Shown here: piece by piece, positions 55,188-64,000 of the stretch | How the letters are laid out: every line of letters starts with the position of its first letter | How positions within the stretch are numbered: the first letter of the stretch is position 1 | Assembly: GCA_016868315.1 (NCBI GenBank) | Contig: VGHE01000004.1 | Span: 124,001 to 188,000 of the forward strand | Reading direction: 5' to 3' | Length of the DNA: 64,000 nt | Origin: Betaproteobacteria bacterium | GTDB taxonomy: Bacteria; Bdellovibrionota_B; Oligoflexia; Silvanigrellales; Silvanigrellaceae | Translations under genes and position numbers: made by a program | The notes under the pieces: generated by a model | Database searches by the model: none | The model's input: the letters and a program-made list of their open reading frames with translations, nothing else | Told to the model about the DNA's origin: nothing

Positions 55188-56528
55188 ATGCGATTTGAGG
55201 CCCACACTCAGCGGGGTACGACTACACCGGGTCGGTTGAGCACGCCCGGCGGGTTCTTCTCTGTCAAAGGGCACAAACTCCCATTGAAAATTGCGCTTGT
55301 TGGAGCTGCTCTGGCTGCATTTGCGGCCTCGACCATGCAGGCTCAGGCTCGGGACGTCTATTTTCCATTCACAGATGGCAAGGCAGCTTCAGCCGCGCCT
55401 GTTATCGGTGACCGGACTGCGGATTTGGGTTCGGCTCCTGTCTCGATGATGGCAAAACCGCTTGATTTGACGGCTTCGGCACAGTCCGAACGGTCAATCA
55501 TGACCGAATTTCGCTTCCTCAGCCGTCGGCTTTTTGGTCTCGACAACATGGTGGGCATCTCGGTTTTCGACGCCATTGGCTCTGCCGATGCAGTGCGCAA
55601 AGGCCAGCGCATCCGCGAACTCTGCGCACGAGTGGATGAGCGCTACCGTACCTTGGGGTGGAACCGTAGCCCCTGCAATTCCTTGCCCTGGACGTACGAT
55701 CGGGTCTCAGAGCGGGGCTATCCTCTAATATATTGGGACTATTCAGGGTTAACCTGGGGGCGCGGGGAACCGCCGCCCGATGAAAGTACGATGGTGTTGG
55801 GTGGTGTGCATCCGGATGAGCTGACCCCCATCAACTTGGCATTTCGCTTTGCTGAGGCACTGAACAAAGATCCTGGCTTGTTCGTTCAACATCGTGTTGT
55901 TGTTGCTCCATTGGTTAATCCCGATGGCTTTTTCATGTTTCCTGCACGCCGCACCAATGCCAATGGCGTGGATTTAAACCGTAACTTTGCAACACGTGAT
56001 TGGTGGGGCACGGCAACGGCTTGGTGGAAGCAGCGCAGAAACTCAGACCCGCGTCACTTTCCCGGGATTGCTCCTGAGACTGAAGAGGGAACGCGGTTCC
56101 AGGTTGACCTGATGAATCACTTTCAGCCTGATAAAGTGGTTTCCATTCACGCGCCTTTGGGTTTCCTCGACTACGATGGACCGGGTGATAACAAACGCCA
56201 GAACCTCTCCGACTTCGAGAAAAAAGCTCGGGACTTGGCTTACATTGTTTCGCGCAACTCGAACAATTACAGGGTGCTCGATTTTGCTTTCTACCCCGGT
56301 TCGCTGGGCAACTATGCAGGCAATGAAAGACATGTGCCAACCGTCACTCTGGAGCTCTCCAGCACCAACCCGCGCTTTGCCGAGAAATATTGGCGTGAGT
56401 TCTTCCCTGGGTTGCGCGCTGCGGTCAAATACGAGTTTAAGCGGAGTGCGTTAGCTCGCCTTGAAACACTGTCTTGGCAATCGCAGTCGGGAACGACCGC
56501 AAACACCTGCTGCCTCGAATCTCCTTGA
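55188..56528 (+). CDS. Exported M14 family zinc carboxypeptidase
   Basis: About 446 residues. The ATG at 55188 has AAGGAGA six bases upstream. An N-terminal twin-basic, hydrophobic segment (PLKIALVGAALAAFAASTMQAQA) suggests export to the periplasm. The M14 zinc ligands are His and Glu in GGVHPDELTP and a later His in VSIHAPLG. The substrate Arg and Asn are in VNPDGFF and GVDLNRNF, and the catalytic Glu is in VTLELSS. It resembles murein peptide amidases (MpaA) and bacterial gamma-D-glutamyl-diaminopimelate carboxypeptidases, so a cell-wall peptide substrate is likely but inferred. Confidence 0.87.
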   Translation: MRFEAHTQRGTTTPGRLSTPGGFFSVKGHKLPLKIALVGAALAAFAASTMQAQARDVYFPFTDGKAASAAPVIGDRTADLGSAPVSMMAKPLDLTASAQSERSIMTEFRFLSRRLFGLDNMVGISVFDAIGSADAVRKGQRIRELCARVDERYRTLGWNRSPCNSLPWTYDRVSERGYPLIYWDYSGLTWGRGEPPPDESTMVLGGVHPDELTPINLAFRFAEALNKDPGLFVQHRVVVAPLVNPDGFFMFPARRTNANGVDLNRNFATRDWWGTATAWWKQRRNSDPRHFPGIAPETEEGTRFQVDLMNHFQPDKVVSIHAPLGFLDYDGPGDNKRQNLSDFEKKARDLAYIVSRNSNNYRVLDFAFYPGSLGNYAGNERHVPTVTLELSSTNPRFAEKYWREFFPGLRAAVKYEFKRSALARLETLSWQSQSGTTANTCCLESP

Positions 56529-56582
56529 TTTTCATCTCTCCCTTGAGTTTAAGCTCCTCTGAAATATCGGGGAGCGAGACGC

Positions 56583-57692
56583 GTGGCTTTTTCTTTTAAG
56601 CTTTTAAACACAGACAATAAAACCTCGGCACGGCGTGGAGTGGTCAGCACGAGCCACGGTACGATTCAAACACCTGTCTTCATGTCTGTGGGCACGTTTG
56701 GTTCGGTGCGTGCACTTGACCATGTTGACCTGGAATCCATCGGCGTACAGATCATTCTCGGAAATACCTATCATTTATACCTGCGCCCGGGGGCTTCGAT
56801 TTTAACGGAGCGGGGCGGATATCATCAACTGATTCATTGGAATGCTCCGATTCTAACCGACAGCGGTGGGTTCCAGATCTTTTCGCTACCACATCAGCGT
56901 GTGATCACCGAGCAGGGAGTTGAGTTCAAAAGTTATCTCGATCAAGCGGCGCGATTCTTCAGTCCTGAAAGTAATATTGAATTTCAGGAAACGATTGGTT
57001 CGGACATCATGATGGTGCTCGATGTTTGTGTGCCTTCAACGAGTGCGCGCGATATTGCAGCGCGTGCAATGGAACGCACGCACCGTTGGGCGCGTCGCTG
57101 CAAAGTTGCGCAGCGTAATCATGAAAACGCTTTGTTTGGAATTGTGCAGGGAGCAATTTTTGAAGATTTACGTAAAGAAAGTGCCGCAGCGTTGCGTGAG
57201 CTCGATTTTCCCGGATATGCCATTGGTGGTCTTGCAGTGGGTGAAACCGACGACGAACGAGAGCATTTCACTCAGTTCACTGCAGCTTTACTCCCGACCG
57301 AGAAGCCACGTTATTTAATGGGGGTCGGCACGCCGCATGATCTCGTGCGCAGTATCCGCGCCGGCGTGGATATGTTCGACTGTATTATTCCGACCAATCA
57401 CGCACGCCAGGGCGTGGCCTACACTTTCAACGGCAAAGTGAAGCTCCGGCGCGCGGTTTTCGCCACCTCGACAGAAGCCATTGATTCCGATTGCGGGTGT
57501 TTTGTTTGTCGCAGGTATTCGCGTTCGTACCTGCACCAGCTCATCAAGTGCGATGAACCAACCGGTTGGCGGCTCATTAGTTATCACAACACATGGTTTT
57601 ACGAGAGACTCATGGAGCGTTGTCGCGAGGAGATCGTGAGGGGAACGTTCGATGAGTTTAGCCGTTGGTTCCTCGCACATGCTGAGGACTAA
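56583..57692 (+). CDS. tgt: Queuine/preQ1 tRNA-ribosyltransferase
   Basis: Exchanges guanine-34 for the queuosine precursor in GUN-anticodon tRNAs. 369 residues from a GTG with GGGGAG eight bases upstream. SDSGGFQIFS gives the first catalytic Asp, MFDCIIPTNHARQG the nucleophile Asp, and the zinc site is CGCFVC with a later His in SYHNTWFY. GVGTPHDLV is also conserved. With gluQ at 11.8 kb the queuosine-to-glutamyl-queuosine route is represented. Confidence 0.97.
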   Translation: MAFSFKLLNTDNKTSARRGVVSTSHGTIQTPVFMSVGTFGSVRALDHVDLESIGVQIILGNTYHLYLRPGASILTERGGYHQLIHWNAPILTDSGGFQIFSLPHQRVITEQGVEFKSYLDQAARFFSPESNIEFQETIGSDIMMVLDVCVPSTSARDIAARAMERTHRWARRCKVAQRNHENALFGIVQGAIFEDLRKESAAALRELDFPGYAIGGLAVGETDDEREHFTQFTAALLPTEKPRYLMGVGTPHDLVRSIRAGVDMFDCIIPTNHARQGVAYTFNGKVKLRRAVFATSTEAIDSDCGCFVCRRYSRSYLHQLIKCDEPTGWRLISYHNTWFYERLMERCREEIVRGTFDEFSRWFLAHAED

Positions 57693-57724
57693 AAAAAACC
57701 ACCCGAACTTCGGGTGGTTTTTTT
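57691..57724. terminator. Bidirectional terminator between tgt and carD
   Basis: A perfect stem ACCACCCGA / TCGGGTGGT with loop ACT is flanked by an A run on the left and a T run on the right, so it can serve both the plus-strand tgt and the minus-strand carD transcripts. It starts in the tgt stop codon. Confidence 0.92.
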
Positions 57725-57746
57725 GCGCTTGATTCACGCTGCAGGC

Positions 57747-58247
57747 TTAGAGGGGCAGAAGAATGTGGTTGAGCTCGGTTTCCACAGAGCAGCGATCGAG
57801 GTTCTTGGCCGCCGAGATTTCGGAAACGATCATCGCTCGTGCGCGTTCGAGCATTTTCTTTTCTCCAAAGGAGAGGTCTTTGTCGTGACGGAGGCTCGAC
57901 AAGTCACGGAGAACTTCAGCTATTTCGACAAGATTTCCCGTGTTGAGCTTTTCGTTCAGGGCGCGGAAACGGCGATTCCAGGTCGCTGTCGACTTTTTCG
58001 ACGGTGACTTCAAAATATCATATATCTTTTCAACTTCGCGTGGAGAAATAACCGCCCGTAATCCCACGGTTTGTGCTGCGCGGGTCGGTACCATGACCTT
58101 TGCCCCTGTTGCATGGATCTTGAGGACATAGAAGTCCTGCTTGGTTCCTGCAATTTCGCAGCTTTCAATATTTTCAATGGTTCCGACGCCGTGGCAGGGA
58201 TAAACTGCCTTTTCGCCGACGCCAAACATCACGCGTTCTGAACTCAT
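57747..58247 (-). CDS. carD: CarD/CdnL-family transcriptional regulator
   Basis: A 166-residue RNA-polymerase-binding protein that stabilises open promoter complexes. The N-terminal RNAP-interacting (TRCF-like) domain has FGVGEKAVYPCHGVGTIENIE. The helical C-terminal DNA-binding domain has SATWNRRFRALNEKLNTGNLVEIAEVLRDL and EKKMLERARAMIVSEIS. The ATG at 58247 has GGAGG nine bases upstream; the frame opens to 58301 without support. CarD is common in myxobacteria, Bdellovibrio-like bacteria, actinobacteria and spirochaetes, and helps with placement of the organism. Confidence 0.93.
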   Translation of the reverse strand: MSSERVMFGVGEKAVYPCHGVGTIENIESCEIAGTKQDFYVLKIHATGAKVMVPTRAAQTVGLRAVISPREVEKIYDILKSPSKKSTATWNRRFRALNEKLNTGNLVEIAEVLRDLSSLRHDKDLSFGEKKMLERARAMIVSEISAAKNLDRCSVETELNHILLPL

Positions 58248-58633
58248 TTCTCTAGCCCTCCAGGAGAAGTGGTTCGTGGTTGGTTGGGTGCATCCACCCA
58301 CCTGACCGCCAAAAGCAAAACCCTTGCCAGAGGATCCAGAGTTTTCGGTTTTTTCCGTTCAAGCGAGAAGTGACCCGTGACGGCCGGATACGACGGCGTC
58401 TTTTGTGGGGTAAACTTCGATCTTTTTGTTGAACTAGCCCGAAAAGTAAGAGGACCCCTTTCGCAAAGGTAAAGGGTTGGGTAACACGTCACTGGTCTGC
58501 ATGTCAATTGTTTTTGCTTTCCTGTGCAGCACATGCGGAAAAGCCCTTGCCTGGTCGGATGATTTTGACCATCGCTTTTCTAGCCATGTGCCACTGTTTC
58601 AGAGCGCATTGAGCCCACAGGTGAAATCCCATT
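58248..58633. other. Divergent intergenic region carD / HD-domain gene
   Basis: A 386-base gap with no convincing gene. It must hold both promoters, but I see no clear -35/-10 pair on either strand. It contains a small inverted repeat GGGTG-CATC-CACCC near 58285 and a CCCTTT/AAAGGG repeat near 58455. An 81-codon frame at 58477-58722 overlaps the next gene and is rejected. Confidence 0.5.
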
Positions 58634-60214
58634 ATGGAAAATTCCATGCTTCCTCGGTCACTCATGTTCGTCGGCAAAGTGCGCGATCCGTTGCACGACA
58701 CGATTTCCTTCACGCATGTTGAGAAACTTGTCATTGACTCACCCGAGTTTCAGCGGTTGCGGCGCATACAGCAGACAGCCTTTATTAAGTATGTGTTTCC
58801 AGGCGCAACCCACACTCGTTTCGTGCACGCCTTGGGTGTAATGCACATGGCAGGAGTGCTTCTCAACTCATTAGTTTCCAATCAGGAACGCATCCTCGAG
58901 GCACTTGAGAACTCTTTAACTCAGCTGCCATTGACGGTTCAGAAGTCACACTCCATGACCGAAATTCATCATGGTAGCCTGACGGCGACACGTGAGGCCA
59001 TCGAATGGTTGAAGAAGCCCGATGTGGCAGAAGTTCTTCGCCTTGCGGCGTTGTTGCATGATGTTGGTCATGCCCCTTTCAGTCATAGCCTTGAACGTTT
59101 CATGCCGACCTGGAATGAACTTCTGGCAGCTTTGCCACAGTTGTCGTTACCAGAGTATTTGGTCGATTCTTTTCAGAAAAAGGTTGAGAAACAAAGAGCG
59201 AAGCGTGCTGATGCACTTGATGCGCGTATTCGTCATGAAATTTACACTTTAATGATCGTGGCTCGGATTTTTTCTGGAGAGATTCCCGAGCTGACGCAGC
59301 AGATGGGTCGCGACGTGTGTTCCGTTTTGGATCTCGACGTTCAACCTGCTGAGGCTGGTGTTGTTGCGCGGAGCCAATTGCAGACGCTCCTTCACGAGGT
59401 GGTGAGCGGAGAGATTGATGTTGATCGCATGGACTACCTGCTGCGTGATTCGCGCGAGTGCGGGGTGGTTTATGGTCTCTTTGATGCAGGTCGAATCCTG
59501 GATTCTGCGAGCTTCTATAAAGATACTCAAACGTCGAACTATCACCTGGCTATTCGTCGCAGCGGCGTGGCTGCATTTGAAGACTACTTGCGTGCACGTT
59601 GGAGTATGTATCAACAGGTTTACTTTCATAAGACCGCGACAGCATGTGAGGCCATGCTTGAGGCGGCGCACAAAGCACTTGGCCGATTCTCTTTGCCGTT
59701 GCAGCTCGATGAGTTTCTTGCGCTCGATGATTCCTCATTTCTTGATTACGCGCGAGGCAAGGCCAGCGATTCCAAAAATCGTGGGCTGAAACTTCTCAAC
59801 GATCTTTTGTTTGGTCGTCGGCTTTGGAAGCGAGTGTATGAAGAGAACGTTACAGTTGCTCAGATCGCATCGTCACCCTCGCTGTGTCCGGCGACTCTCA
59901 AGATGCTGCGTGCTGAGGGTATTCCAAGTGAAATGTTGGAAAGCAGCACAAGCCTGACACGTTTTTCTCCCAAAGGAAGAGAGAGACAATCGCGCAACAA
60001 ACTTAAGGTGGTTGTGAAAGATGTTCATGGGCTGAGATTCCTTGAGCCGATTGAAATGCATTCGCGACTCGTCAATCGACTCGACGAGGAAGTGGTCATA
60101 CGCCGGATTTTTGTGGCTCGTGAAAATGATGAGGGACTACCCATCGATGCCAAAGCTGTGCAGCAGCGTGTGTCATCCGAGGTTGTTATTCCACGTCCAA
60201 GTGAAGATGTGTAA
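58634..60214 (+). CDS. HD-domain phosphohydrolase (dGTPase/SAMHD1-like)
   Basis: A 526-residue protein whose N-terminal half is an HD metal-dependent phosphohydrolase. The His of THTRFVHALGVMH, the HD pair in LLHDVGHAPFSHSLE, and the late Asp in EIDVDRMDYLLRDS give the full metal set. The order and spacing match the YpgQ/SAMHD1/dGTPase branch, whose members hydrolyse dNTPs. The C-terminal third is not recognised. The start at 58634 has a distant AGGTGA; later Met codons at residues 5 and 11 are possible. cobS follows 21 bases later. Confidence 0.88.
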   Translation: MENSMLPRSLMFVGKVRDPLHDTISFTHVEKLVIDSPEFQRLRRIQQTAFIKYVFPGATHTRFVHALGVMHMAGVLLNSLVSNQERILEALENSLTQLPLTVQKSHSMTEIHHGSLTATREAIEWLKKPDVAEVLRLAALLHDVGHAPFSHSLERFMPTWNELLAALPQLSLPEYLVDSFQKKVEKQRAKRADALDARIRHEIYTLMIVARIFSGEIPELTQQMGRDVCSVLDLDVQPAEAGVVARSQLQTLLHEVVSGEIDVDRMDYLLRDSRECGVVYGLFDAGRILDSASFYKDTQTSNYHLAIRRSGVAAFEDYLRARWSMYQQVYFHKTATACEAMLEAAHKALGRFSLPLQLDEFLALDDSSFLDYARGKASDSKNRGLKLLNDLLFGRRLWKRVYEENVTVAQIASSPSLCPATLKMLRAEGIPSEMLESSTSLTRFSPKGRERQSRNKLKVVVKDVHGLRFLEPIEMHSRLVNRLDEEVVIRRIFVARENDEGLPIDAKAVQQRVSSEVVIPRPSEDV

Positions 60215-60235
60215 AGCCCCGAAAGTGAGCCTCTG

Positions 60236-61045
60236 ATGATTGATTACATCCGTTCCGGGTGGAGTTTTTTCTTTCGTTGGCCTGTTGCCAACGCACAAAC
60301 CTACCGTGCAGTTGGGATTTTTCTCGGTCCACTGCTGCAGACGTTGGTTTATCTCTGCTTTGCATTTGCTGCTTTCGTTCTTCTTAATTCCAAATTCGAC
60401 GTTCTCGCTCCTTTGGTGGGTTGGATGGGATTGTCGATGCTCACTGGATTTTTTCATGAAGACGGTCTCGCTGATACCGCTGATTCATTGGGTGTATCGA
60501 AGTTTGATTCTCGAGCTTCGCTCGAGCGCATTCATTCAACGTTTAAGGATCCGCGCTTGGGAACCTTTGGTGTGAGTGCGTTGGTGTTGTTCTGGTTGTT
60601 TCGCTACGTCGCTGCCGTTGAGCTTGAACAGCAGATTTTGATTTTTGCATTGGTCTGTTTAGTTTCACGCACATGCTCTCTTGGTTTGGGCTTGTTATTT
60701 TATCCCCGCGTGAATCAGGCGCGCTCTGCGAGTTCATCGCATGTGATGCAGCAGGTCGATTCCCTTGCAGGTGTTGCATTTCTTTTGATTGGATTTCTTA
60801 CCGGCTGTGCGTTTGTCTTTGGATTGAGCGAGTTACTGCAAGCACACGTCAGCCCTGGAGGCCTGCTCGCCGTTTCGCCGCAGCTGTTGCGCTTTGGTCT
60901 CTCCGCTTGCATGACTTTCCTCCTCTCTGGGGTGATCCTTTTTGGCCTTGTGCGCCGCACTGAGGCACTTAATGGTGACCTCCTGGGGGCAACGGTTTGC
61001 CTTTCTGAGGTTATTTTAACAATCTGTTTTTTCATGATTTTTTGA
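60236..61045 (+). CDS. cobS: Adenosylcobinamide-GDP ribazoletransferase (cobalamin synthase)
   Basis: Joins adenosylcobinamide-GDP with alpha-ribazole (phosphate) in the last steps of cobalamin assembly. A 269-residue integral membrane protein. The signature GFFHEDGLADTADSLG, followed by DSRASLERIHSTFKDPRLGTFGVSALVL, is diagnostic. At least five hydrophobic helices follow. No cobU, cobT or cobC gene lies in the window. Its ATG has only a weak upstream site. Confidence 0.92.
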   Translation: MIDYIRSGWSFFFRWPVANAQTYRAVGIFLGPLLQTLVYLCFAFAAFVLLNSKFDVLAPLVGWMGLSMLTGFFHEDGLADTADSLGVSKFDSRASLERIHSTFKDPRLGTFGVSALVLFWLFRYVAAVELEQQILIFALVCLVSRTCSLGLGLLFYPRVNQARSASSSHVMQQVDSLAGVAFLLIGFLTGCAFVFGLSELLQAHVSPGGLLAVSPQLLRFGLSACMTFLLSGVILFGLVRRTEALNGDLLGATVCLSEVILTICFFMIF

Positions 61046-61105
61046 AAGTTAGGTTAAGTTTGCCTAGAGCTCGGCCGAACTCTCTGAAGATTCGGAGGAA
61101 GGAAC

Positions 61106-61621
61106 ATGGCTGTTCGACTTTCATTTGCAAGTGACAGGAATCCTCAAGCAAGAGGGATCGACAGGCAAAGTGCGTTGCTCGGACGCAGGGTGTTGGTTGT
61201 CGACGACAGTGCTTCACAGCGTCGCAGAATGAGCGATATTTATGAAAGCCTTGGAATGCAGGTTGTGGGTGAGGCGACCAACGGACTTGAGTGTCTCGCG
61301 ATGGTGGATCGCCTTCAGCCCGACATCATTTCTCTCGATGTTATTATGCCTGTGATGCACGGAGTGGAAACGCTCGCTTATCTTCGTGAGAAGAAGACAC
61401 GTTCGGTGATTGTGTATGTGAGCGCTCTGGGTGCAGTGGAGGCGATGTCCGATGTTAAATCCCCGGGCGGTCATCTTCCCGATGCCGTGTTCTCGAAGAA
61501 AGATACCCGCGAAACTTTTGCAGATGTTCTCACCGCAGTGATTGTGGGTGAAGATGATTCTGCGAGCCAATCAACGCGACAGGGCAGCGAAGACCAGCCG
61601 AGTGCGACGCGCGCAGGCTGA
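61106..61621 (+). CDS. Stand-alone response-regulator receiver protein
   Basis: A 171-residue single receiver domain with short tails. The acidic pair is in LVVDDSASQRRRM, the phospho-acceptor Asp in IISLDVIMPVMHGVETL, the Ser in VYVSALG and the Lys in FSKKD. It has a 25-residue N-terminal extension and a disordered acidic/Ser-rich C terminus of about 25 residues, with no output domain. It resembles CheY-like and PatA-type single-domain regulators. AAGGAAC precedes the ATG. No kinase is adjacent. Confidence 0.88.
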   Translation: MAVRLSFASDRNPQARGIDRQSALLGRRVLVVDDSASQRRRMSDIYESLGMQVVGEATNGLECLAMVDRLQPDIISLDVIMPVMHGVETLAYLREKKTRSVIVYVSALGAVEAMSDVKSPGGHLPDAVFSKKDTRETFADVLTAVIVGEDDSASQSTRQGSEDQPSATRAG

Positions 61622-61664
61622 GCCCGGAACCGCTGTCGTTCATCTTTAAGAGCATCTTTCTTGC

Positions 61665-61706
61665 AGGGGAGTTCGCCTCGGGTGAAACTCCCCTCAGCAT
61701 TTTTGC
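61665..61706 (+). terminator. Rho-independent terminator after the receiver gene
   Basis: AGGGGAGTT (61665-61673) and AACTCCCCT (61686-61694) form a perfect 9-bp stem, followed by a T run (ATTTTTG). Confidence 0.85.
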
Positions 61707-61823
61707 GCCCCCCGGGCTGTTCTCTTGGATTTGGGGTGTGAAACTGCCAAATAATTTGAATTGACTGACTTATATGATTATCAGTCCAGTTCTCGAGTGC
61801 ACTTTTACTGGGGGGACTACCTC

Positions 61824-62732
61824 TTGGAAAAAATCGACTGTGTGTCGTTCCCACATCTGAAGGGGTCTTTTGTGGAATTTGAATCGAACGTTCAGGATAA
61901 ACCAGCTCCGACTGTCTTCACCGTATCCGATGGAACCGGCGAGACAGCCATGAGCATTGTTCGTGCTGTTCGTGTTCAGTTCGAAAACGCCGAGATACAA
62001 ATTGAACGGTTTAATAAGGTCAGAACGCGTGAGGTGCTTGAGCATCTTTTGCAACGCGCGTTGAAGGAAAAGGCAACCGTCGTTGCAACGATCGTTGATC
62101 CAGAATTGCGCGTGTATCTGATTTCTCGGGGCATGCAGCTTGGTGTGCATATTGTCGACGTGCTTTTTCCGTTGTTGGAAACCTTGTCAACGCAGCTTGG
62201 GCGGCGTCCGAGTGCTATTCCCGGACTTTTGCGGCAGCTTGACCAGGATTATTTCCGTCGCGTTTGGGCTGTTGAATACACGGTGCGTCACGATGATGGA
62301 GTTGCGCTGCACGACCTCAACGATGCCGATATCGTTCTCGTTGGAATCTCTCGCACATCAAAAACACCGCTGAGTATGTATCTGGGTCACAAGGGCTACA
62401 AGGTTGCCAATGTGCCACTGGTTCCCGGCGCCGAATTGCCTGCCGAGATTTTTGCGGTTGACCAAAACAAAGTGATTGGCCTTGTCATCGACCCTCTCCG
62501 TCTGACCGAGATCCGCACTGCGCGTATCGAGGCTTTGGGGAGCTCAAGTCAGGGCGATTATGCCAACTCAGCAAAAATCTTCGACGAGCTGGAGTGGTCG
62601 CGTGAGATCTTCAAGCGCAACAAGCGTTGGCCTGTTCTCGATGTAACGGGCAAGGCACTTGAAGAAACAGCAGTTGAGATCGAGCGCATTATTCTTTCGC
62701 GGTTCCCACATTTGCAGGAAGCGGGATTTTGA
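61824..62732 (+). CDS. ppsR: PEP synthase regulatory kinase/pyrophosphorylase (PpsR/DUF299 family)
   Basis: A 302-residue bifunctional regulator that phosphorylates (with ADP) and dephosphorylates a Thr of PEP synthase, or of PPDK in relatives. The N terminus has VFTVSDGTGETAMS. The P loop is GISRTSKTPLSMYL, and the ending VLDVTGKALEETAVEIERII is typical. I chose the TTG at 61824 because GGGGGGA precedes it by seven bases; a TTG at 61761 would add 21 residues. The PpsA target is not in the window. Confidence 0.9.
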   Translation: MEKIDCVSFPHLKGSFVEFESNVQDKPAPTVFTVSDGTGETAMSIVRAVRVQFENAEIQIERFNKVRTREVLEHLLQRALKEKATVVATIVDPELRVYLISRGMQLGVHIVDVLFPLLETLSTQLGRRPSAIPGLLRQLDQDYFRRVWAVEYTVRHDDGVALHDLNDADIVLVGISRTSKTPLSMYLGHKGYKVANVPLVPGAELPAEIFAVDQNKVIGLVIDPLRLTEIRTARIEALGSSSQGDYANSAKIFDELEWSREIFKRNKRWPVLDVTGKALEETAVEIERIILSRFPHLQEAGF

Positions 62733-62756
62733 TTTTTCAAATCCGGAGAAATTAAA

Positions 62757-62790
62757 AAACCCTCGAGCAGTGCTCGGGGGTTTTTGTTTT
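62757..62790. terminator. Bidirectional terminator between ppsR and tRNA-Arg
   Basis: AACCCTCGAGCA pairs with TGCTCGGGGGTT with one G-T pair. It is flanked by a T run on the right (plus strand) and an A run on the left, which acts as a T run for the minus strand. Confidence 0.88.
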
Positions 62791-62800
62791 GCTTCGGAGA

Positions 62801-62877
62801 TGGCGGGCCGTAAGGGATTCGAACCCCTGACCAACGGTTTCGAAGACCGTTGCTCTATCCAGCTGAGCTAACGACCC
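62801..62877 (-). tRNA. tRNA-Arg (anticodon TCG)
   Basis: A 77-base cloverleaf on the minus strand. Acceptor GGGTCGT pairs with ACGGCCC, with discriminator G and encoded CCA. The anticodon loop CTTCGAA carries TCG at 62843-62841. The T arm AGGGG/CCCTT is regular with one G-T pair. Confidence 0.95.
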
Positions 62878-62928
62878 GCTCTGCTTCGCAGTGTGCCGCT
62901 GAACGCGCCATTTTTCAAGGTCAGTGGT

Positions 62929-64000
62929 TTAAATCTGCAACGTCCAGCGTGTGCCACGGGGTGTGTCTTGGATCACAACACCTTGCGAAAGAAGTTCGTC
63001 CCGGATGAGATCGGCCGCCTTCCAATCTTTGGCTGCTCGAGCTGTTTGTCTGTCACCCAATTTACGTTCGATGTCGTCGGGACTGAGTTGTCCGCCCAAG
63101 CGGTACTGTGCAAGGTTTGCAAAAAATTCTGCGGGTGTGCTCTGCACAAGACCAAGTGTTTGTGTGAGCCAAGCCTTGGCGACCGGCCAGGTTTGATTGA
63201 GACGTTTTTTGTCGGTCGGGTGCAGCGACTTTCCTGCTTTTTCATTTGCTGCAAGGCCGCTGTTGATGGCACGAACCGTTTCAAAAAAGACTCCCATGGC
63301 TGCTGCGCTGTTGAGGTCATCAGAGAGTGCATCGCGCATCTTTTGGGTGAGATGCTCCAACGACGAGAGAACCTCAATGCTGCTAGCGTTGGTTTCTGAA
63401 TCTTCCTCATGCGCATAGCGGTCGAGTAGCTCAACGAAACGGTAAATCTTGGCAAGTTTTTTGAAGTTTTCTTCGGCTAATTCCATGGTGAAGTCGAGTG
63501 GCTGCGCATACGAAACCGACAAAAATGTGAGGCGCAGAACCTCCTGCGGATACTTTTCAAGGAAGTCTGCAATCGATACAAAGTGGTTTGTGCTCTTGGA
63601 CATTTTCTCGCCATAGAGCGTAACCATGCCGGCGTGCAGCCAGAAGGAAGCAAAATTTTTGCCGGTGGCACCCTCGGATTGGGCAATCTCTGCTTCATGG
63701 TGTGGGAAGATCAGATCGCGGCCACCCATGTGAATATCTATGCTTTCACCAAACAGAGCATGGATCATGGCAGAACACTCAATGTGCCAGCCGGGGCGTC
63801 CATCGCCCCAGGGGCTCTGCCATTTGATTTCGCCCGGTTTTGCAAATTTCCAGAGGGCAAAATCGAGAGGATCTTCTTTGGATTCGTCGACCTCAATACG
63901 CACGCCCTTTTGGAGGTCATCGATGTTGTTCTTGCTGAGTTTGCCGTAGCCTGAGAATTTACGCACTCGATAATAAACACCACTCGATGAGACGTATGCG
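62929..64000 (-). CDS. cysS: Cysteinyl-tRNA synthetase (N-terminal part beyond window edge)
   Basis: Class I synthetase charging tRNA-Cys. The frame is open to the right edge, where the visible part begins [22 protein letters not shown]. The zinc/cysteine-binding regions HIECSA and [13 protein letters not shown], the KMSKS motif in [12 protein letters not shown], the DALR-type helical domain and the C-terminal domain ending GTRWTLQI are present. The HIGH motif and first zinc ligand lie beyond the edge. About 357 codons are visible of the usual about 460. A GTG at 63966 could look like a start but is internal. Confidence 0.95.
   Translation of the reverse strand, partial: AYVSSSGVYYRVRKFSGYGKLSKNNIDDLQKGVRIEVDESKEDPLDFALWKFAKPGEIKWQSPWGDGRPGWHIECSAMIHALFGESIDIHMGGRDLIFPHHEAEIAQSEGATGKNFASFWLHAGMVTLYGEKMSKSTNHFVSIADFLEKYPQEVLRLTFLSVSYAQPLDFTMELAEENFKKLAKIYRFVELLDRYAHEEDSETNASSIEVLSSLEHLTQKMRDALSDDLNSAAAMGVFFETVRAINSGLAANEKAGKSLHPTDKKRLNQTWPVAKAWLTQTLGLVQSTPAEFFANLAQYRLGGQLSPDDIERKLGDRQTARAAKDWKAADLIRDELLSQGVVIQDTPRGTRWTLQI

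Noticed and set aside
58477-58722. 81-codon frame before the HD-domain gene
   Set aside because: It overlaps the HD gene in another frame and lacks a binding site and similarity.
63964-63966. GTG at 63966 as the cysS start
   Set aside because: The frame continues to the window edge with conserved cysS sequence ([15 protein letters not shown]), so this codon is internal.

Overview
The window is a gene-dense stretch of bacterial chromosome holding about 60 protein genes, four tRNA genes and a recognisable replication origin. I see no transposase, integrase, phage gene or CRISPR array. A KDO transferase (waaA), a TolQ-TolR-TolA-TolB set, GluQRS and predicted lipoproteins indicate a Gram-negative cell. 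A CarD regulator, TPR-rich regulators, Fo subunits a and c with signal-peptide-like N termini, and an origin placed between dnaA and dnaN fit a Bdellovibrionota/Oligoflexia or other former deltaproteobacterial lineage. That placement is inference from gene content only.

Left block (1-12.8 kb). After the end of a lysine-rich protein comes a tightly packed plus-strand series: UvrD/PcrA helicase, ribulose-phosphate epimerase, polyprenyl diphosphate synthase, M16 peptidase, 2-oxoglutarate-type oxygenase, two Opp/Dpp ATPases, 4-hydroxyphenylpyruvate dioxygenase and a small Lys/Ala-rich protein. Then come tRNA-Ser, a TPR protein, GluQRS and tRNA-Lys.

Replication block (12.8-26.7 kb). Fo genes (two small membrane proteins, atpB, atpE) run leftward. 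dnaA runs rightward and converges on a Sua5-type threonylcarbamoyl-AMP synthase. The origin (about 17.68-18.20 kb) carries three perfect TTATCCACA boxes and at least eight degenerate ones. Most of them lie in groups spaced exactly 11 bp apart, followed by a DnaA-trio-like stretch. dnaN, gyrB, gyrA, a lipoprotein and a small transaldolase follow co-directionally.

Middle block (26.9-41.4 kb). It holds a RdgB/HAM1 pyrophosphatase with an unusual insertion, RNase G/E, waaA, citrate synthase, accA, cmk, tolQRAB, a PduO-type cobalamin adenosyltransferase, a FAH-family protein and a SNF2 helicase.

Accessory-like block (41.4-47 kb). It holds a lipoprotein coupled to a receiver-TPR protein, an outer-membrane-type protein, tRNA-Leu, a PilZ protein, a secreted protein with possible DM9-like repeats, and a Fic-fold protein whose catalytic His is Arg.

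Right block (47-64 kb). It holds HAD phosphatase, cupin, glyoxalase II, MTA phosphorylase, Tex, Ndk, a maltokinase-like protein that lacks both catalytic aspartates, an Nfu-type protein, M14 carboxypeptidase, Tgt, CarD, an HD phosphohydrolase, CobS, a response regulator, a PEP-synthase regulatory protein, tRNA-Arg and a cut-off cysS.

Start codons were chosen from ribosome-binding sites and family N termini. Several differ from the longest reading frame. Convergent genes often overlap at their 3' ends. The most unusual items are the 11-bp-phased origin, the two probable pseudoenzymes (Fic and maltokinase folds), the TolA-like protein with a cytoplasmic N-terminal domain, and the enlarged RdgB.
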